DNA from: an uncultured Formosa sp. | GTDB lineage: Bacteria > Bacteroidota > Bacteroidia > Flavobacteriales > Flavobacteriaceae | Direction: 5' to 3' | DNA: 64,000 bases | Assembly: GCF_947500765.1 (NCBI RefSeq) | Contig: NZ_CANMTH010000005.1 | Coordinates: 124,001-188,000 of the forward strand | Position numbers and translations under genes: made by a program | In this document: one piece after another, positions 26,255-36,985 of the stretch | How the letters are laid out: each line of letters opens with the position of its first letter | Position numbering within the stretch: position 1 is the first letter of the stretch | Notes under the pieces: generated by a model | Database searches by the model: none | What the model saw: the letters and a program-made list of their open reading frames with translations, nothing else | What the model was told of the DNA's origin: nothing

Positions 26255-28096
26255 TTATATGTTTTCAGTTTTAGAGGCAATATAATCATCTACAAAATCT
26301 TCTAAAACATTTAAAGGAATTGCACCATGAGAAATAACAACTTCGTGAAATTCACGAATATCAAAAGCATCTCCTAAGGCGTCTTTTGCTTTGTTACGCA
26401 ATTCTAATATCTTTAACATGCCAATTTTATAGGCAGTTGCTTGACCAGGCATTACAATATGGCGTTCTACCATTTTAACAGCATCTAATTCTGCATTTGG
26501 GGTATTATCTGTGTAATATTTAATACCTTCTTCACGCGTCCATTTTTTAGAATGTATTCCTGTATCTACAACCAATCTGCAGGCTCTCCATAACTCCATA
26601 GCTAAACGCCCAAAATCTGAATATGGATCTGAATAGAATCCCATTTCCTTTGGAATAAATTCAGAATATAATCCCCAACCTTCAGTATAAGCTGTGTAAC
26701 CACCAAATTTTCTAAACATAGGTACATCTTTCAATTCTTGTTGTATCGCCAATTGCATATGGTGTCCTGGAATTCCTTCATGGTATGCTAAAGCTTCCAT
26801 TTGGTAGGTTGGCATAGATTCCATGTCGTATAAATTAGCGTAGAAAATACCAGGTCTAGAGCCATCTGCTGCTGGACGATTATAAAAGGCTTTTCCTGCC
26901 GATTTTTCTCTAAACGACTCTACCGCTTTAACTATAATATCAGATTTCGGTTTGGTAATAAAAATTTCATCTAATCGGGTTTTCATACTGTCTATTATAT
27001 GTACAGCTTTAGCTAAATAAGCATCTTTGCCTTCTTGGTTTGCAGTGTAATAAAATTGCTTATCTGTTTTCATGAACTGGAAAAAACCTTGCAATGTCCC
27101 TTCAAAGCCTACTTTTATACGAATTGCATTCATTTCTTTATGTATTCTCTCAACTTCCGCTAGACCAATATTGTGTATCTCGTCTGCTGTTAAATTTGTA
27201 GTTGTTGTTCTTTTTATAGCATTGTTATAGAATGCATCACCGTCAGGAAACTTCCAAGCACCATGATCTGTGTTCGCTCGTTCTTTTTGTGCCTTCATAA
27301 ACGTTATTAAGGCTTCGTAAGCAGGTTTTACAGATGTTAATAGTGCTGTGTTAGCTTTGTTTGTTAAAATAGATTTCTGTGCTTCATCAATCTCTAAAGT
27401 GTTTAGTTTTTTTATGAAATCTTTTAATAATGTACTCTGCGTTTTAGAAGTATCAAAAGGTTGTCCGACTAGTATGTTTTCAGAATCTTGTATTACTTTG
27501 TCGTAAACAAATTTTGGAGGCATAACACCAATGTTTTCACGCGCTTTTAAATTTTCTACTAATTGAGAGAAGTATGCGTTAAATGCATTTAATCTAGAAA
27601 TATATGCTTCTGCATCTGGAATACTGTCAATACGATGCATGTTTATTAAAAATGCTGGTATGCCAGATTGCGCACCATGCATTTGATTTACAGGATAATT
27701 ATGTAATCTGTAAATATAATCGTCAATATTATTTTGTACATTTTGTTTGTACAATTTATAACTTAATAATGCATCCTTAGAAAGCGCATCTACATTTACT
27801 GAGTCTGTTAACCAAGCAAGATTTTCTTTATTTACTTCTAAATCTCTTATTCCTGCTTCTGGAGAAATATCGTTTAATTTTCCATAATCTTTTTTTATTC
27901 CAAGTCGTGTTTGAAATTCTGGATATAAATTCACTTTGTCATCAAATGTTTTTTGGAAAAAATCATTGACTTTTTTTGATTCTGCCGAAATTTCTGCTTC
28001 AGTATACGTTTTAGTGCGCTCGCTTTCTGTTTTACAGGACATACATACTGAAATTGAAAATAAAACGAGTGTCGATTTAAAAATTGTGTGCTTCAT
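26255..28096 (-). CDS. DUF885-family lipoprotein, putative metallopeptidase
   Basis: A 613-residue protein with a lipoprotein signal (lipobox near VCMSC). It belongs to the DUF885 family: a largely helical protein with the motif YHEGIPGHHMQLA at about 438-450, resembling the HExxH-type zinc site of gluzincin-like peptidases. EGWGLYSEFIPKEMG some 30 residues later probably supplies the third ligand. A dipeptidyl or oligopeptidase role in the periplasm is likely but not established. It is monocistronic; the first hybrid regulator starts 531 bases away on the other strand. Confidence 0.85.
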   Translation of the reverse strand: MKHTIFKSTLVLFSISVCMSCKTESERTKTYTEAEISAESKKVNDFFQKTFDDKVNLYPEFQTRLGIKKDYGKLNDISPEAGIRDLEVNKENLAWLTDSVNVDALSKDALLSYKLYKQNVQNNIDDYIYRLHNYPVNQMHGAQSGIPAFLINMHRIDSIPDAEAYISRLNAFNAYFSQLVENLKARENIGVMPPKFVYDKVIQDSENILVGQPFDTSKTQSTLLKDFIKKLNTLEIDEAQKSILTNKANTALLTSVKPAYEALITFMKAQKERANTDHGAWKFPDGDAFYNNAIKRTTTTNLTADEIHNIGLAEVERIHKEMNAIRIKVGFEGTLQGFFQFMKTDKQFYYTANQEGKDAYLAKAVHIIDSMKTRLDEIFITKPKSDIIVKAVESFREKSAGKAFYNRPAADGSRPGIFYANLYDMESMPTYQMEALAYHEGIPGHHMQLAIQQELKDVPMFRKFGGYTAYTEGWGLYSEFIPKEMGFYSDPYSDFGRLAMELWRACRLVVDTGIHSKKWTREEGIKYYTDNTPNAELDAVKMVERHIVMPGQATAYKIGMLKILELRNKAKDALGDAFDIREFHEVVISHGAIPLNVLEDFVDDYIASKTENI

Positions 28097-28627
28097 TAAT
28101 GTTTAGTTATTGCTTAGTTAAATTTGAAACTGTATTTAGTACATAAATAGTAGGTAATAGGTGTTAGAATTGTTTTTAGTAGTGCTACGATTTATATACT
28201 TATAGTATAATTTCTGTTCTAAAATACTAAATTTATAATTAGGGTAGGTTTTACAGAAGAGATCCGTAGTTTTTTAAGACTATATTTAAAATATAATGTG
28301 CTTAAAATTTTGATTTTTTGTCAATTCAGGAGCATATTTGAATTTTTCAATCTGTTTTAAAACAATGTCGAGATATGCTAAATTCTAATTGCTTAACTTA
28401 ATAAAAATTTTTTATGGAAAGTTCTATTAAAAAAGCTTCGAATTTATAATATTACATTTTTTTATAGATTATTTTTATAAACATTTGTAAATGTAATCGA
28501 TTAACTTTTAGATTTGTATGTGATTTTTGTTTAAATATTATTATCGATTATCCTTTTATATTCGGTGCAAAAGTTAACTTTTTATTAAATTTTAGTAATT
28601 TTACGGGATTGACAAAATAGCTATAGA
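28097..28627. other. Intergenic divergent region before the polysaccharide locus
   Basis: AT-rich 531-base spacer. It holds TATACTTATAGTATA (28194-28208, inverted repeat), the ACATTTGTAAATGT palindrome (28481-28494) overlapping the -33 box, and a good promoter at 28485-28516. Confidence 0.45.
28485..28516 (+). promoter_or_regulatory. Promoter for the first hybrid regulator
   Basis: TTG (28485-28487) and TAGATTTG (28509-28516) are spaced 21 bases apart, matching the Flavobacteria TTG-N17-23-TAnnTTTG consensus. The predicted leader before the ATG is about 105 bases. Confidence 0.5.
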
Positions 28628-31600
28628 ATGAATAAGAATTTATGTTTAATTGTATTATGCTTTTGTAGTAATCTTATTTTTGGACAGTATTCTAACCTTA
28701 AATTTGAAAACTTAAACACAGAAGAGGGACTCTCTAGTAGTACGTGTTTAGAGGTTTTTCAGGATAGTCAAGGGTTTTTATGGTTCGGAACTATAGATGG
28801 TTTAAACAAGTATAATGGATATGAATTCGAAATATTTAGACCGCTATTAAATGACTCTACATCTATAAGTAATAATCGTATAAATACCATTCAAGAAGAT
28901 AAACAAGAAAATCTGTGGATAGGAACAAACAACGGATTAAATTTTTATCATAGAGATACCAAGCAATTTAAACACATTGCAATATACAATCAACCTTTAA
29001 AGCTTAATAATCCTAAAAAAATAATAAATACACTTTTATATGACGATGTAAAAAATATAATTTGGGTAGGTACTAGCGATGGTTTAGTGAAATTGGTTTT
29101 AAGTGACGATTCAAGTCAAGTAGACCAATTAGAACCAGTACATTATGCATACAACCCAGAGAATACTAAGAGTATAGATAATAACAACATCAATTCTATA
29201 GAAAAAGATAAAGATGGTTTTATATGGATTGAAACTAATGGTGAATATTTAAATAAGTATAACCCGATTTCAAACGATTTTGAACGTGTTTTTATACAAC
29301 ATAAACAGCCTTACGAGTTAAACCATATACCTAAAAGATTGTTTATAGATTCTGATAATGATTTCTGGATAGGAAACGATTTGTCTAATATTATTATCTG
29401 GAATAAAAGTAAAAATTCGTTTAAGCAATTGGCTCTAACCGAAAAAAGTATTCCGTTTTATACCCTTTACGAAGATTCTACAGGTGTAATTTGGATTGTT
29501 ACAGACGGATATGGTATTTATTTATACGATAAAAAGAAGCAAAAAATAGCTCAGATTGTAAACAACCCTTCAGATCCATTTTCTCTGCCAGGAAACCAAG
29601 TTTCTGACGTGATTGAAGATAAAAACGGTATCTTTTGGATTGCAACTTACAATGAGGGGATTAGTAAGTTAGATGTTAAAAAATCTAGTTTTGGTCATTA
29701 TTATTATCAGAAAGGAAGACCTAATGGGTTAAATGAAAAAATTGTACAATCTGTACTAGAAGATTCTAAAGGAAGAATATGGTTAGGCGCTTATAATGGT
29801 GGTTTAAATTATTTTGATGAAGAGCACAGTTCTTTTATAGCCTACAGTCACGATCCAAATGATAGTAATTCATTAAGTTCTAACAAAATAATGTACACTT
29901 TTGAAGGCAATGATGGAAACATTTGGGTTTGTACTTTAGATGGAGGTGTTAGTATATTTAATCCAGAGACTAAGACTTTTAAAAGCTTCTATCATAACGA
30001 AGATAACAATAATACTATTGGTCAGAACTCGGTCTGGACAGGGATAGAAGATCAGAATAATCGGGTTTGGTTAGGATTAAGAGACGAAGGATTAGATGTG
30101 TTTGATAAGAAAAAACAAATCTTTCATCATTTTAAAATAGGAGAAAAAAATCAAGAAGGACTTTTAAATAACTTTGTATTTTCTTTATTTATAGATTCTA
30201 AAAACAGAATGTTGGTTGGTACATCTCTAGGTTTAAATTTTATAAATTTAGATGCGCTTGGCTCAGAAATCCCAGAACATATTACATTCCAAGAAGTCAA
30301 TCTTAATGGAGTATCAGGAAATCGAATTAATGATATTAAAGAAGATGAATTTCATAATATCTGGTTAGGAACAGACATTGGTATTTTTAAATTAGATACA
30401 GATCTTAACTTAGTAAAAACATATTTTACAACAGATGGATTACCTAATAATTTGATTACAGGGATTACAGAAGATTTAAATCATAATTTTTGGGTAACCA
30501 CACGAAGTGGTTTATCTTTTATAAACCCGAAGACAGATATTATTAAAAATTTTAATACGCACGATGGTATTCAAGGTATGGAATACCAAAGTAAATCTAT
30601 ATATCGTACTAAAGATGGTCGTATCCTGGCAGGAGGAATTAATGGATTTAATATTTTTCAGCCTTCAGATATTATTATCAGTTCGTCAGAAAAATTATAT
30701 CCAAGAATATCAGGTTTAAAAATCAATAACGAATATGTAAAAACGGGAGATCGTATTAATAAAAAATTCGTTTTATCTGAAACTATTTCAGATACCAAAC
30801 GGTTAGTATTAGATTACAAACAAACAAATTTATCTTTCGATTTTTTAGCACTTCATTTTAAAAATCAAGAGCAAGTAAAATATGCTTATAAAATGGAAGG
30901 TTTGGACGATAAATTTATTCAAGCAGGAACAAACAGACTTGTAAATTACTCTAACCTACAACCAGGAGATTATACTTTTATGGTAAAAGCAACGGTAGAT
31001 GGAGATTGGGATAGTGCGCCTGTAACGTCTATGGATATTCGTCTTAATTCTCCGCCATGGAAAACTTGGACTGCATATATTATTTACACTATTGTTTTTC
31101 TTGTATCACTATGGTATTTAAATAAATATTTTACAAATAGAATTAAAGAAGAAAAAGAGCACGAATTTGACCAAATGAAACTAGAATTCTTCATTAATGT
31201 ATCTCACGAATTTAGAACACCACTTACATTAATATTAAATCCTTTAGATAAATTAATGGATGGATATAATGATACAGAGGTTGTTAAATCATCGGCAAAA
31301 TCAATTCAGCGTAGTGCACGACGTTTATTGTATCTAGTAAATCAGTTGTTAGATTACAGAAAAATGGAAGTTGGTATGGCGCCTTTACAATTACAAAAAG
31401 GTGATATTATAAAGTTTAGTAACGACATTTTTGCACTGTTTAAAGGCTTAGCAATTAAGAAAAATATAGGCTATACCTTTACTTCGACAACAGATCAGTT
31501 ATTCTCTTTTTTCGACTTCGATAAAATTGAAAAAATATTAACCAATTTAATATCTAATGCTATAAAATTCACCAATAACGGAGGAGAAATAGTTGTGTCT

Positions 31601-32806
31601 ATTAATAAGGTTTCAGAGAAAAAGAATAGTAGTACATTTCTTGGGCATTCTAAAAGGCTTACAAATTATATAGAAATAATTGTAGAAGATACGGGGATTG
31701 GTTTAGATAAAGAACAGTTAAAGCGTTTGTTTTCAAGATTTTACAATGTAGATGTTAACAAAACAGGAACGGGTATCGGACTTAACTTTTGTAAAGGTTT
31801 GGTAGAATTACATGGTGGTGAAATTTTTGTAGAAAGTGAATATGGTGTTGGAAGTAAGTTTGTGGTAAGAATTCCATATAATAAAAAAGCAGAAACAAGT
31901 GTTGTAGAGGTTGTTAAAGATGAGTTTTTAATTAATTCTATGAAATCTGTAGAATACGATATGCTTATTTCTGAAGATAGTCAGGAGATTGTAGATCAAG
32001 GACCCGTAGATGAATTAAAAGATAAAAATAAAATTTTAATCGTAGAAGATAATAAAGAGTTACGGGAACATTTAAAAAACGAATTACGTAATCGCTATGA
32101 AATTATAGAAGCCGTTAATGGTGAAGAAGGATTGAAAAAGGTGCATAAACACTATCCAGATCTTATAGTTAGTGATGTTATGATGCCTAAAATGGATGGG
32201 TTTGAATTGTGTAAACAAATTAAATCGGAGTTTGAAACTTGCCATATACCTATTATATTGTTAACAGCTCGCGCGTTAGAAGAAGATAGAATAGAAGGTT
32301 ATAAAACAGGTGCAGATGGTTATTTAGGAAAACCATTTAATATGCGCGTTTTAAAAGCAAGAATTTCTAACTTATTAGAAACTAAGCGTGTTCTAAGAGA
32401 AAAATTTTCAAAATTAGGAGCCGTTATTCCTTCTAAAGAAGTTACAAATAATTCTATAGATGAGGCCTTTTTAGAAAAAACAACAAAAATTATTTTAGAT
32501 AATATTAGTGATTCCGATTTTAAATTAGAACATTTATTAAAAGAAGTTGGTATTGGACGTTCTCAATTTTATAGAAAAATACAGAATATTACGGGTCAAA
32601 ATCCAAGTAATTTTATTCGTACAATTCGTTTAAAATATGCTTCAGAGTTATTATTAAAAGATGTAAATACAATAAAAGAAGTAACCCATATGTCTGGGTT
32701 TAATTCCGCTGCTTATTTTGGAAAAACGTTTAAAGAACTTTATAATATGACGCCAAGTGAATATGTAGAAAAACATAAAAAAGAATCATCAGAGTCAGAT
32801 AGTTAA
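28628..32806 (+). CDS. Hybrid two-component system regulator 1
   Basis: A one-protein sensor, kinase and transcription factor of 1392 residues. The order is signal peptide (ending IFGQ), Reg_prop beta-propeller repeats (about 25-700, recurring WFGTxxGL, WIGTNNGL, WLGxxxGG), Y_Y_Y domain (about 715-800), one transmembrane helix (near 815-835), HisKA with His860 in FINVSHEFRTPL, HATPase (VEDTGIGLD, GTGIGLNFCKGL), receiver with Asp1183 in LIVSDVMMPKMDG, and a C-terminal AraC domain. Such proteins bind oligosaccharides in the periplasm and activate the adjacent locus. It precedes the GH88 gene by 126 bases. A second regulator of the same kind is 17 kb downstream. Confidence 0.95.
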   Translation: MNKNLCLIVLCFCSNLIFGQYSNLKFENLNTEEGLSSSTCLEVFQDSQGFLWFGTIDGLNKYNGYEFEIFRPLLNDSTSISNNRINTIQEDKQENLWIGTNNGLNFYHRDTKQFKHIAIYNQPLKLNNPKKIINTLLYDDVKNIIWVGTSDGLVKLVLSDDSSQVDQLEPVHYAYNPENTKSIDNNNINSIEKDKDGFIWIETNGEYLNKYNPISNDFERVFIQHKQPYELNHIPKRLFIDSDNDFWIGNDLSNIIIWNKSKNSFKQLALTEKSIPFYTLYEDSTGVIWIVTDGYGIYLYDKKKQKIAQIVNNPSDPFSLPGNQVSDVIEDKNGIFWIATYNEGISKLDVKKSSFGHYYYQKGRPNGLNEKIVQSVLEDSKGRIWLGAYNGGLNYFDEEHSSFIAYSHDPNDSNSLSSNKIMYTFEGNDGNIWVCTLDGGVSIFNPETKTFKSFYHNEDNNNTIGQNSVWTGIEDQNNRVWLGLRDEGLDVFDKKKQIFHHFKIGEKNQEGLLNNFVFSLFIDSKNRMLVGTSLGLNFINLDALGSEIPEHITFQEVNLNGVSGNRINDIKEDEFHNIWLGTDIGIFKLDTDLNLVKTYFTTDGLPNNLITGITEDLNHNFWVTTRSGLSFINPKTDIIKNFNTHDGIQGMEYQSKSIYRTKDGRILAGGINGFNIFQPSDIIISSSEKLYPRISGLKINNEYVKTGDRINKKFVLSETISDTKRLVLDYKQTNLSFDFLALHFKNQEQVKYAYKMEGLDDKFIQAGTNRLVNYSNLQPGDYTFMVKATVDGDWDSAPVTSMDIRLNSPPWKTWTAYIIYTIVFLVSLWYLNKYFTNRIKEEKEHEFDQMKLEFFINVSHEFRTPLTLILNPLDKLMDGYNDTEVVKSSAKSIQRSARRLLYLVNQLLDYRKMEVGMAPLQLQKGDIIKFSNDIFALFKGLAIKKNIGYTFTSTTDQLFSFFDFDKIEKILTNLISNAIKFTNNGGEIVVSINKVSEKKNSSTFLGHSKRLTNYIEIIVEDTGIGLDKEQLKRLFSRFYNVDVNKTGTGIGLNFCKGLVELHGGEIFVESEYGVGSKFVVRIPYNKKAETSVVEVVKDEFLINSMKSVEYDMLISEDSQEIVDQGPVDELKDKNKILIVEDNKELREHLKNELRNRYEIIEAVNGEEGLKKVHKHYPDLIVSDVMMPKMDGFELCKQIKSEFETCHIPIILLTARALEEDRIEGYKTGADGYLGKPFNMRVLKARISNLLETKRVLREKFSKLGAVIPSKEVTNNSIDEAFLEKTTKIILDNISDSDFKLEHLLKEVGIGRSQFYRKIQNITGQNPSNFIRTIRLKYASELLLKDVNTIKEVTHMSGFNSAAYFGKTFKELYNMTPSEYVEKHKKESSESDS

Positions 32807-32844
32807 TGCTCTATGTTTAAGCAACTAATTAAAATGGGTTTAGA

Positions 32845-32871
32845 GTTATAACCAAAGATTCATAATTTATA
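32845..32871 (+). promoter_or_regulatory. Candidate direct-repeat operator before GH88
   Basis: GTTATA (32845-32850) and TTTATA (32866-32871) are spaced 21 bases start to start, within ATAATTTATAAATTG. Related pairs with the same spacing precede other units of the locus. The site is AT-rich, so chance is possible. Confidence 0.35.
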
Positions 32872-32932
32872 AATTGCTTACAATATGTTTTTTAGTATTG
32901 TATAGTTATCAACTTATATAAAATAATACACT

Positions 32933-34144
32933 ATGAATGGTAAGCGATACTTTGGTTTATTAGGAATTATATTCATGTTGTTATTTGGTTGTAATACCAA
33001 GAAAAAAGAGGTTGCTACTGTCGTAAAAACTACGTCACAAGCAAGCGTTATGCTGGACCAACATGCTACAAAAATAAAGGAAACCTTAAGTACATTAAAA
33101 GCAACCGATAGCTTTCCTAGGCATATCTTTAAAGGGCAAACAAATTGGGAATTAGTTGGAAAGAGCGACTGGTGTAGCGGTTTTTGGGCAGGTACCCTTT
33201 GGTATGCATACGAACAATCTAAAGATGTAACTATTTTAAAAGGTGCCCAAGAATTTACAACGTCTCTTAACACGTTAGCGTATACACCACCTAAAAATCA
33301 TGATCTCGGATTTCAAATGTATTGCAGTTATGGTAATGGTTACAGACTAACAGGTAACGAAACCTATAAACAAATTTTGCTTGATGCTGCTAATAATTTG
33401 GTTACCTTATATAATCCAAATGTAGGAAGCATTCATTCTTGGCCATACAGAAAAGATTATCCGCACAATACTATCATAGATAATATGATGAATTTAGAAC
33501 TCTTATTTTGGGCTGCTAAAAATGGAGGAGATGCATCGTTGTATAATATCGCTGTAAGTCATGCAAAAGTAACCATGAAGTATATTGTTCGTCAAGATGC
33601 TACACTCTATCATGTTGCCGCTTTTAATGATGAGACTGGTGCGTTTATTAAAGGTTATACCCATCAAGGTTATGCAGATGATTCTATGTGGGCACGAGGA
33701 CAAGCTTGGGGTATTTATGGTTTTTCGTTTACATATAGAGAAACAGGTCGTAAAGTGTTTTTAGACACCGCGATTAAATTATCCGATAAATTTTTAGAAC
33801 GTTTACCAAAAGATGGGATGCCATATTGGGATTTCGACGATCCTAACATACCCAATGCTCCTAAAGATGCTTCAGCTGCGGCTGTTGCTGCATGTGGAAT
33901 GTTAGAGTTGTCTACTTTAGTAAAAGATCCAGAATTACAAGAAAAGTATACGAAGGCGGCTAAAAAGCTAGTCGATTTACTATCTTCTTCTGCCTATTTA
34001 AGTACATCAACAAACCAAGCGTTATTACTTCATTCAACAGGAAATTATCCTGATGGTTCAGAAATAGACGAATCTATAATTTATGCCGATTATTATTATA
34101 TGGAAGCCTTAATGCGTCTTAAAACATTAGAAAATAAAATATGA
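32933..34144 (+). CDS. GH88-family unsaturated glucuronyl hydrolase (lipoprotein)
   Basis: A 403-residue lipoprotein (lipobox LLFGC, Cys20) with the (alpha/alpha)6 barrel of family GH88. It would remove the 4,5-unsaturated uronic acid from the non-reducing end of lyase products by hydrating the double bond. Family features: SDWCSGFWAGTLWYAYE, HDLGFQMYCSYGNGYRLTG with Asp124, TIIDNMMNLELLFWA with Asp183 (the catalytic pair in known UGLs), GYADDSMWARGQAWGIYGF, and WDFDDPNIPNAPKDASAAA. Its stop overlaps the GH3 start by 4 bases (ATGA), so they are translationally coupled. It implies that the target glycan is first cut by a polysaccharide lyase. Confidence 0.9.
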   Translation: MNGKRYFGLLGIIFMLLFGCNTKKKEVATVVKTTSQASVMLDQHATKIKETLSTLKATDSFPRHIFKGQTNWELVGKSDWCSGFWAGTLWYAYEQSKDVTILKGAQEFTTSLNTLAYTPPKNHDLGFQMYCSYGNGYRLTGNETYKQILLDAANNLVTLYNPNVGSIHSWPYRKDYPHNTIIDNMMNLELLFWAAKNGGDASLYNIAVSHAKVTMKYIVRQDATLYHVAAFNDETGAFIKGYTHQGYADDSMWARGQAWGIYGFSFTYRETGRKVFLDTAIKLSDKFLERLPKDGMPYWDFDDPNIPNAPKDASAAAVAACGMLELSTLVKDPELQEKYTKAAKKLVDLLSSSAYLSTSTNQALLLHSTGNYPDGSEIDESIIYADYYYMEALMRLKTLENKI

Positions 34145-36546
34145 GAAATTTAAAGATTATTTTCATTTTAGGAGTATTAGCTTTTATAACTGCTTTTAAA
34201 GGCGACAAACTTAAGATTTATCATAAAGATTGGATAGATTTTAATAAAAATGGAGTTATGGATGTTTATGAAAATCCTAAAGCTCAAATAGATGATAGAG
34301 TAGCTAACCTTATTTCATTAATGACAATTGATGAAAAAACATGCCAAATGGCCACTTTATATGGTTATGCTCGTGTTTTAGAAGACGAGTTACCAACTTC
34401 AGAATGGAAGAATCGAGTTTGGAAAGACGGTATCGCAAATATAGACGAGCATTTAAATACCATTTGGAATCAAGAAAAAACACATACACCGTATTCTTAT
34501 CCGTATAGTACACATGCCGAAGCGATAAATACAGTCCAAAAATGGTTTATTGAAGAAACTCGCTTAGGTATTCCTGTCGATTTTACCAACGAAGGTGTGC
34601 ATGGTTTATGTCATGAAAAAGCAACACCTTTACCAGCACCTATTGGTATTGGTAGTACGTGGAATAAAGATTTGGTCTTGCAAGCCGGAACGATGGTTGG
34701 GAGAGAAGCCAAAGCTTTAGGATATACCAATGTCTATGCCCCCATATTAGATGTAGCAAGAGATCCGCGTTGGGGTAGAGTATTAGAATGTTATGGGGAA
34801 GATCCGTTTCATATTGCCGAAATGGGGAAACAAATGACTTTAGGTATTCAATCGCAAGGTGTAGCAGCTACCTTAAAACATTTTGCTGTGTATAGTATCC
34901 CAAAAGGAGCTAGAGATGGAGATGCGCGTACAGATCCGCATGTAGCGCCAAGAGAAATGCATCAGCTTCATTTATATCCGTTTAAACGCGTTATTAAGGA
35001 AGCTAAGCCTATGGGGATTATGAGTAGTTATAATGATTATGACGGAGTTCCAATTTCGGCAAGTCCTTATTTTTTAACTGAATTACTAAGAGAACAATAT
35101 GGCTTTGATGGGTACGTGGTATCAGATAGTGAAGCTGTAGAATATGTATCAGCAAAACATCATGTTGCTGAAGATTATAAGGAAGCAGTTAGACAGGTTG
35201 TTGAAGCAGGTTTAAATGTACGCACAACATTTAGAACTCCAGAATCATATATAGAGCCTTTACGAGAATTAATTCATGAAGGAAAGATTTCAACACAAAC
35301 GATAGATAAGAGAGTTGCTGAGGTTTTAAAGGTAAAGTTTAAATTAGGGTTATTCGATCAGCCTTATGTCGAAAATCCAAAAGTATCAGATAATTTAGTT
35401 CACACTAAAGCCGATGAGGATTTTTCAAAACAAATCAATAGAGAATCTTTAGTACTTTTAAAAAATGAAAATAATGTATTGCCTTTAGATGTTAATGCAC
35501 TTAAAAATATTTTAGTAACAGGACCATTAGCAGATGAAGTTAGTTTTACGTACAGTCGTTATGGGCCAGCTTTTAATCCGTCAACCTCAGTCTATCAAGG
35601 GATTAAAAATTACGCAAAAAATAAGGCTGAAGTAACCTATGTAAAAGGATGTGATATTGTAGATCCAGATTGGCCAGGAAGCGAAATAATTCCAACACCG
35701 TTGTCCTTATCAGAAGAAGCAAGTATCGCAGAGGCTGTTGCTCAAGCACAAAAATCTGATATTATTATTGCTGTAGTTGGCGAAGATGAGAAACGTGTAG
35801 GTGAGACCAAATCCAGAACAAGTTTAGGACTTCCTGGACGACAATTTCAATTGGTACAGGCGCTATATGCTACAGGAAAACCAGTTGTTCTAGTCATGAT
35901 AAACGGACAACCTTTAACAATTAATTGGGAAAATAAATTCTTGCCAGCTATTTTAGAAGCTTGGTTCCCAAGCACAGCAGCGGGAGAGGTTATTGCAGAA
36001 ACACTGTTTGGAGATTATAACCCTGGCGGAAAATTGTCTGTAACATTTCCTAAATCTGTTGGACAAATCCCATTAAATTTTCCATATAAACCTGGATCGC
36101 AAGCTGGGCAACCTGGCGCAGGACCCAATGGGTATGGAAACACACGTGTTTTAGGTCCGTTATATCCGTTTGGTTATGGCTTAAGTTATACCACATTTCA
36201 GTATAGTGATTTGGTTGTAAATCAAAAAACACAACATTCACAAAGTGATATTGAAGTCTCCTTTAAAGTTAAGAATACGGGGAAACGTGCAGGCGACGAG
36301 GTTGTGCAATTGTATTTAAAAGATGAGGTAAGCAGTGTTACGACTTACGAATCTCAACTTCGCGGATTCGATCGGATTCATTTATTAGCAGGAGAAACTA
36401 AAACGGTTCATTTTATTTTAAAACCAGAAGATTTAAAGATCTTAGATAAACATATGAATTGGACGGTAGAACCTGGAACTTTTGAAATCCTAGTAGGAGG
36501 TTCGTCTGTCGATATTTTTCTTAAAGAAAAGTTTACTGTTTTGTAA
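34141..36546 (+). CDS. GH3-family beta-glycosidase
   Basis: An 801-residue exported enzyme (signal peptide, no lipobox) with the usual three-domain GH3 layout. The N-terminal TIM barrel has the nucleophile Asp329 in GYVVSDSEAVEY and KHFAVYSIPKGARDGDARTD for substrate binding. An alpha/beta sandwich follows (IIAVVGEDEKRVGE, RTSLGLPGRQ), then a fibronectin III-like domain at the C-terminus (LPYPFGYGLSYTTF-type motif at about 675-690). GH3 enzymes of this type are beta-glucosidases, beta-xylosidases or broader beta-glycosidases. The exact sugar cannot be fixed from sequence. It is coupled to the GH88 gene. Confidence 0.9.
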   Translation: MRNLKIIFILGVLAFITAFKGDKLKIYHKDWIDFNKNGVMDVYENPKAQIDDRVANLISLMTIDEKTCQMATLYGYARVLEDELPTSEWKNRVWKDGIANIDEHLNTIWNQEKTHTPYSYPYSTHAEAINTVQKWFIEETRLGIPVDFTNEGVHGLCHEKATPLPAPIGIGSTWNKDLVLQAGTMVGREAKALGYTNVYAPILDVARDPRWGRVLECYGEDPFHIAEMGKQMTLGIQSQGVAATLKHFAVYSIPKGARDGDARTDPHVAPREMHQLHLYPFKRVIKEAKPMGIMSSYNDYDGVPISASPYFLTELLREQYGFDGYVVSDSEAVEYVSAKHHVAEDYKEAVRQVVEAGLNVRTTFRTPESYIEPLRELIHEGKISTQTIDKRVAEVLKVKFKLGLFDQPYVENPKVSDNLVHTKADEDFSKQINRESLVLLKNENNVLPLDVNALKNILVTGPLADEVSFTYSRYGPAFNPSTSVYQGIKNYAKNKAEVTYVKGCDIVDPDWPGSEIIPTPLSLSEEASIAEAVAQAQKSDIIIAVVGEDEKRVGETKSRTSLGLPGRQFQLVQALYATGKPVVLVMINGQPLTINWENKFLPAILEAWFPSTAAGEVIAETLFGDYNPGGKLSVTFPKSVGQIPLNFPYKPGSQAGQPGAGPNGYGNTRVLGPLYPFGYGLSYTTFQYSDLVVNQKTQHSQSDIEVSFKVKNTGKRAGDEVVQLYLKDEVSSVTTYESQLRGFDRIHLLAGETKTVHFILKPEDLKILDKHMNWTVEPGTFEILVGGSSVDIFLKEKFTVL

Positions 36547-36588
36547 ATGAGCTAAACTTTAACGTAATTTCGAATAATAAAATAATTG

Positions 36589-36632
36589 AAAATCTCAGTA
36601 TAATCTAAATTTAGATGTATTGAGATTTTTAG
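36589..36632 (+). terminator. Intrinsic terminator after GH3
   Basis: AAAATCTCA pairs with TGAGATTTTT, with an inner palindrome ATCTAAATTTAGAT in the loop, 43 bases after the GH3 stop codon. Confidence 0.65.
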
Positions 36633-36852
36633 TTTATAGAGGGATGAATCTAGACGTTATACCCCTTTTTAATAGATAGAATAAAATATACTAGAAGATA
36701 TTACACTTCAATATGATAAAGCAATTTTAAACTCTTAATTTTTTAATATTAATTATATGTTTTGTTCTTTGTTTTAGAGAGATAAGCTTTAAAATAGTTG
36801 ATAATTAATAGAGATTGAACTATGATTTAGAGTATGTTGTAATGTTAAAGAA

Positions 36853-36860
36853 TATTTTTG
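36853..36860 (+). promoter_or_regulatory. Candidate -7 element before the kelch gene
   Basis: TATTTTTG fits TAnnTTTG and lies 126 bases before the kelch start. No TTG at a good distance is visible, so this is tentative. Confidence 0.35.
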
Positions 36861-36985
36861 TAAAACATTAAGAAATCACTCATAGCTTAATATGTTGGAG
36901 TCTTTCATGCAATGCTGTGTCTAGATTTTATTAAATATAGATGCAATTCAATTCATTAATAGTGGTATTTATAAATAGATTTAAA

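Larger units (their letters stand above)
36547..36985. other. Intergenic with terminator and promoter element
   Basis: Holds a terminator hairpin at 36589-36632 and a TATTTTTG -7 element at 36853-36860. It also has loosely spaced TTTATA and GTTATA words (36633 and 36656) 23 bases apart. Otherwise AT-rich. Confidence 0.4.
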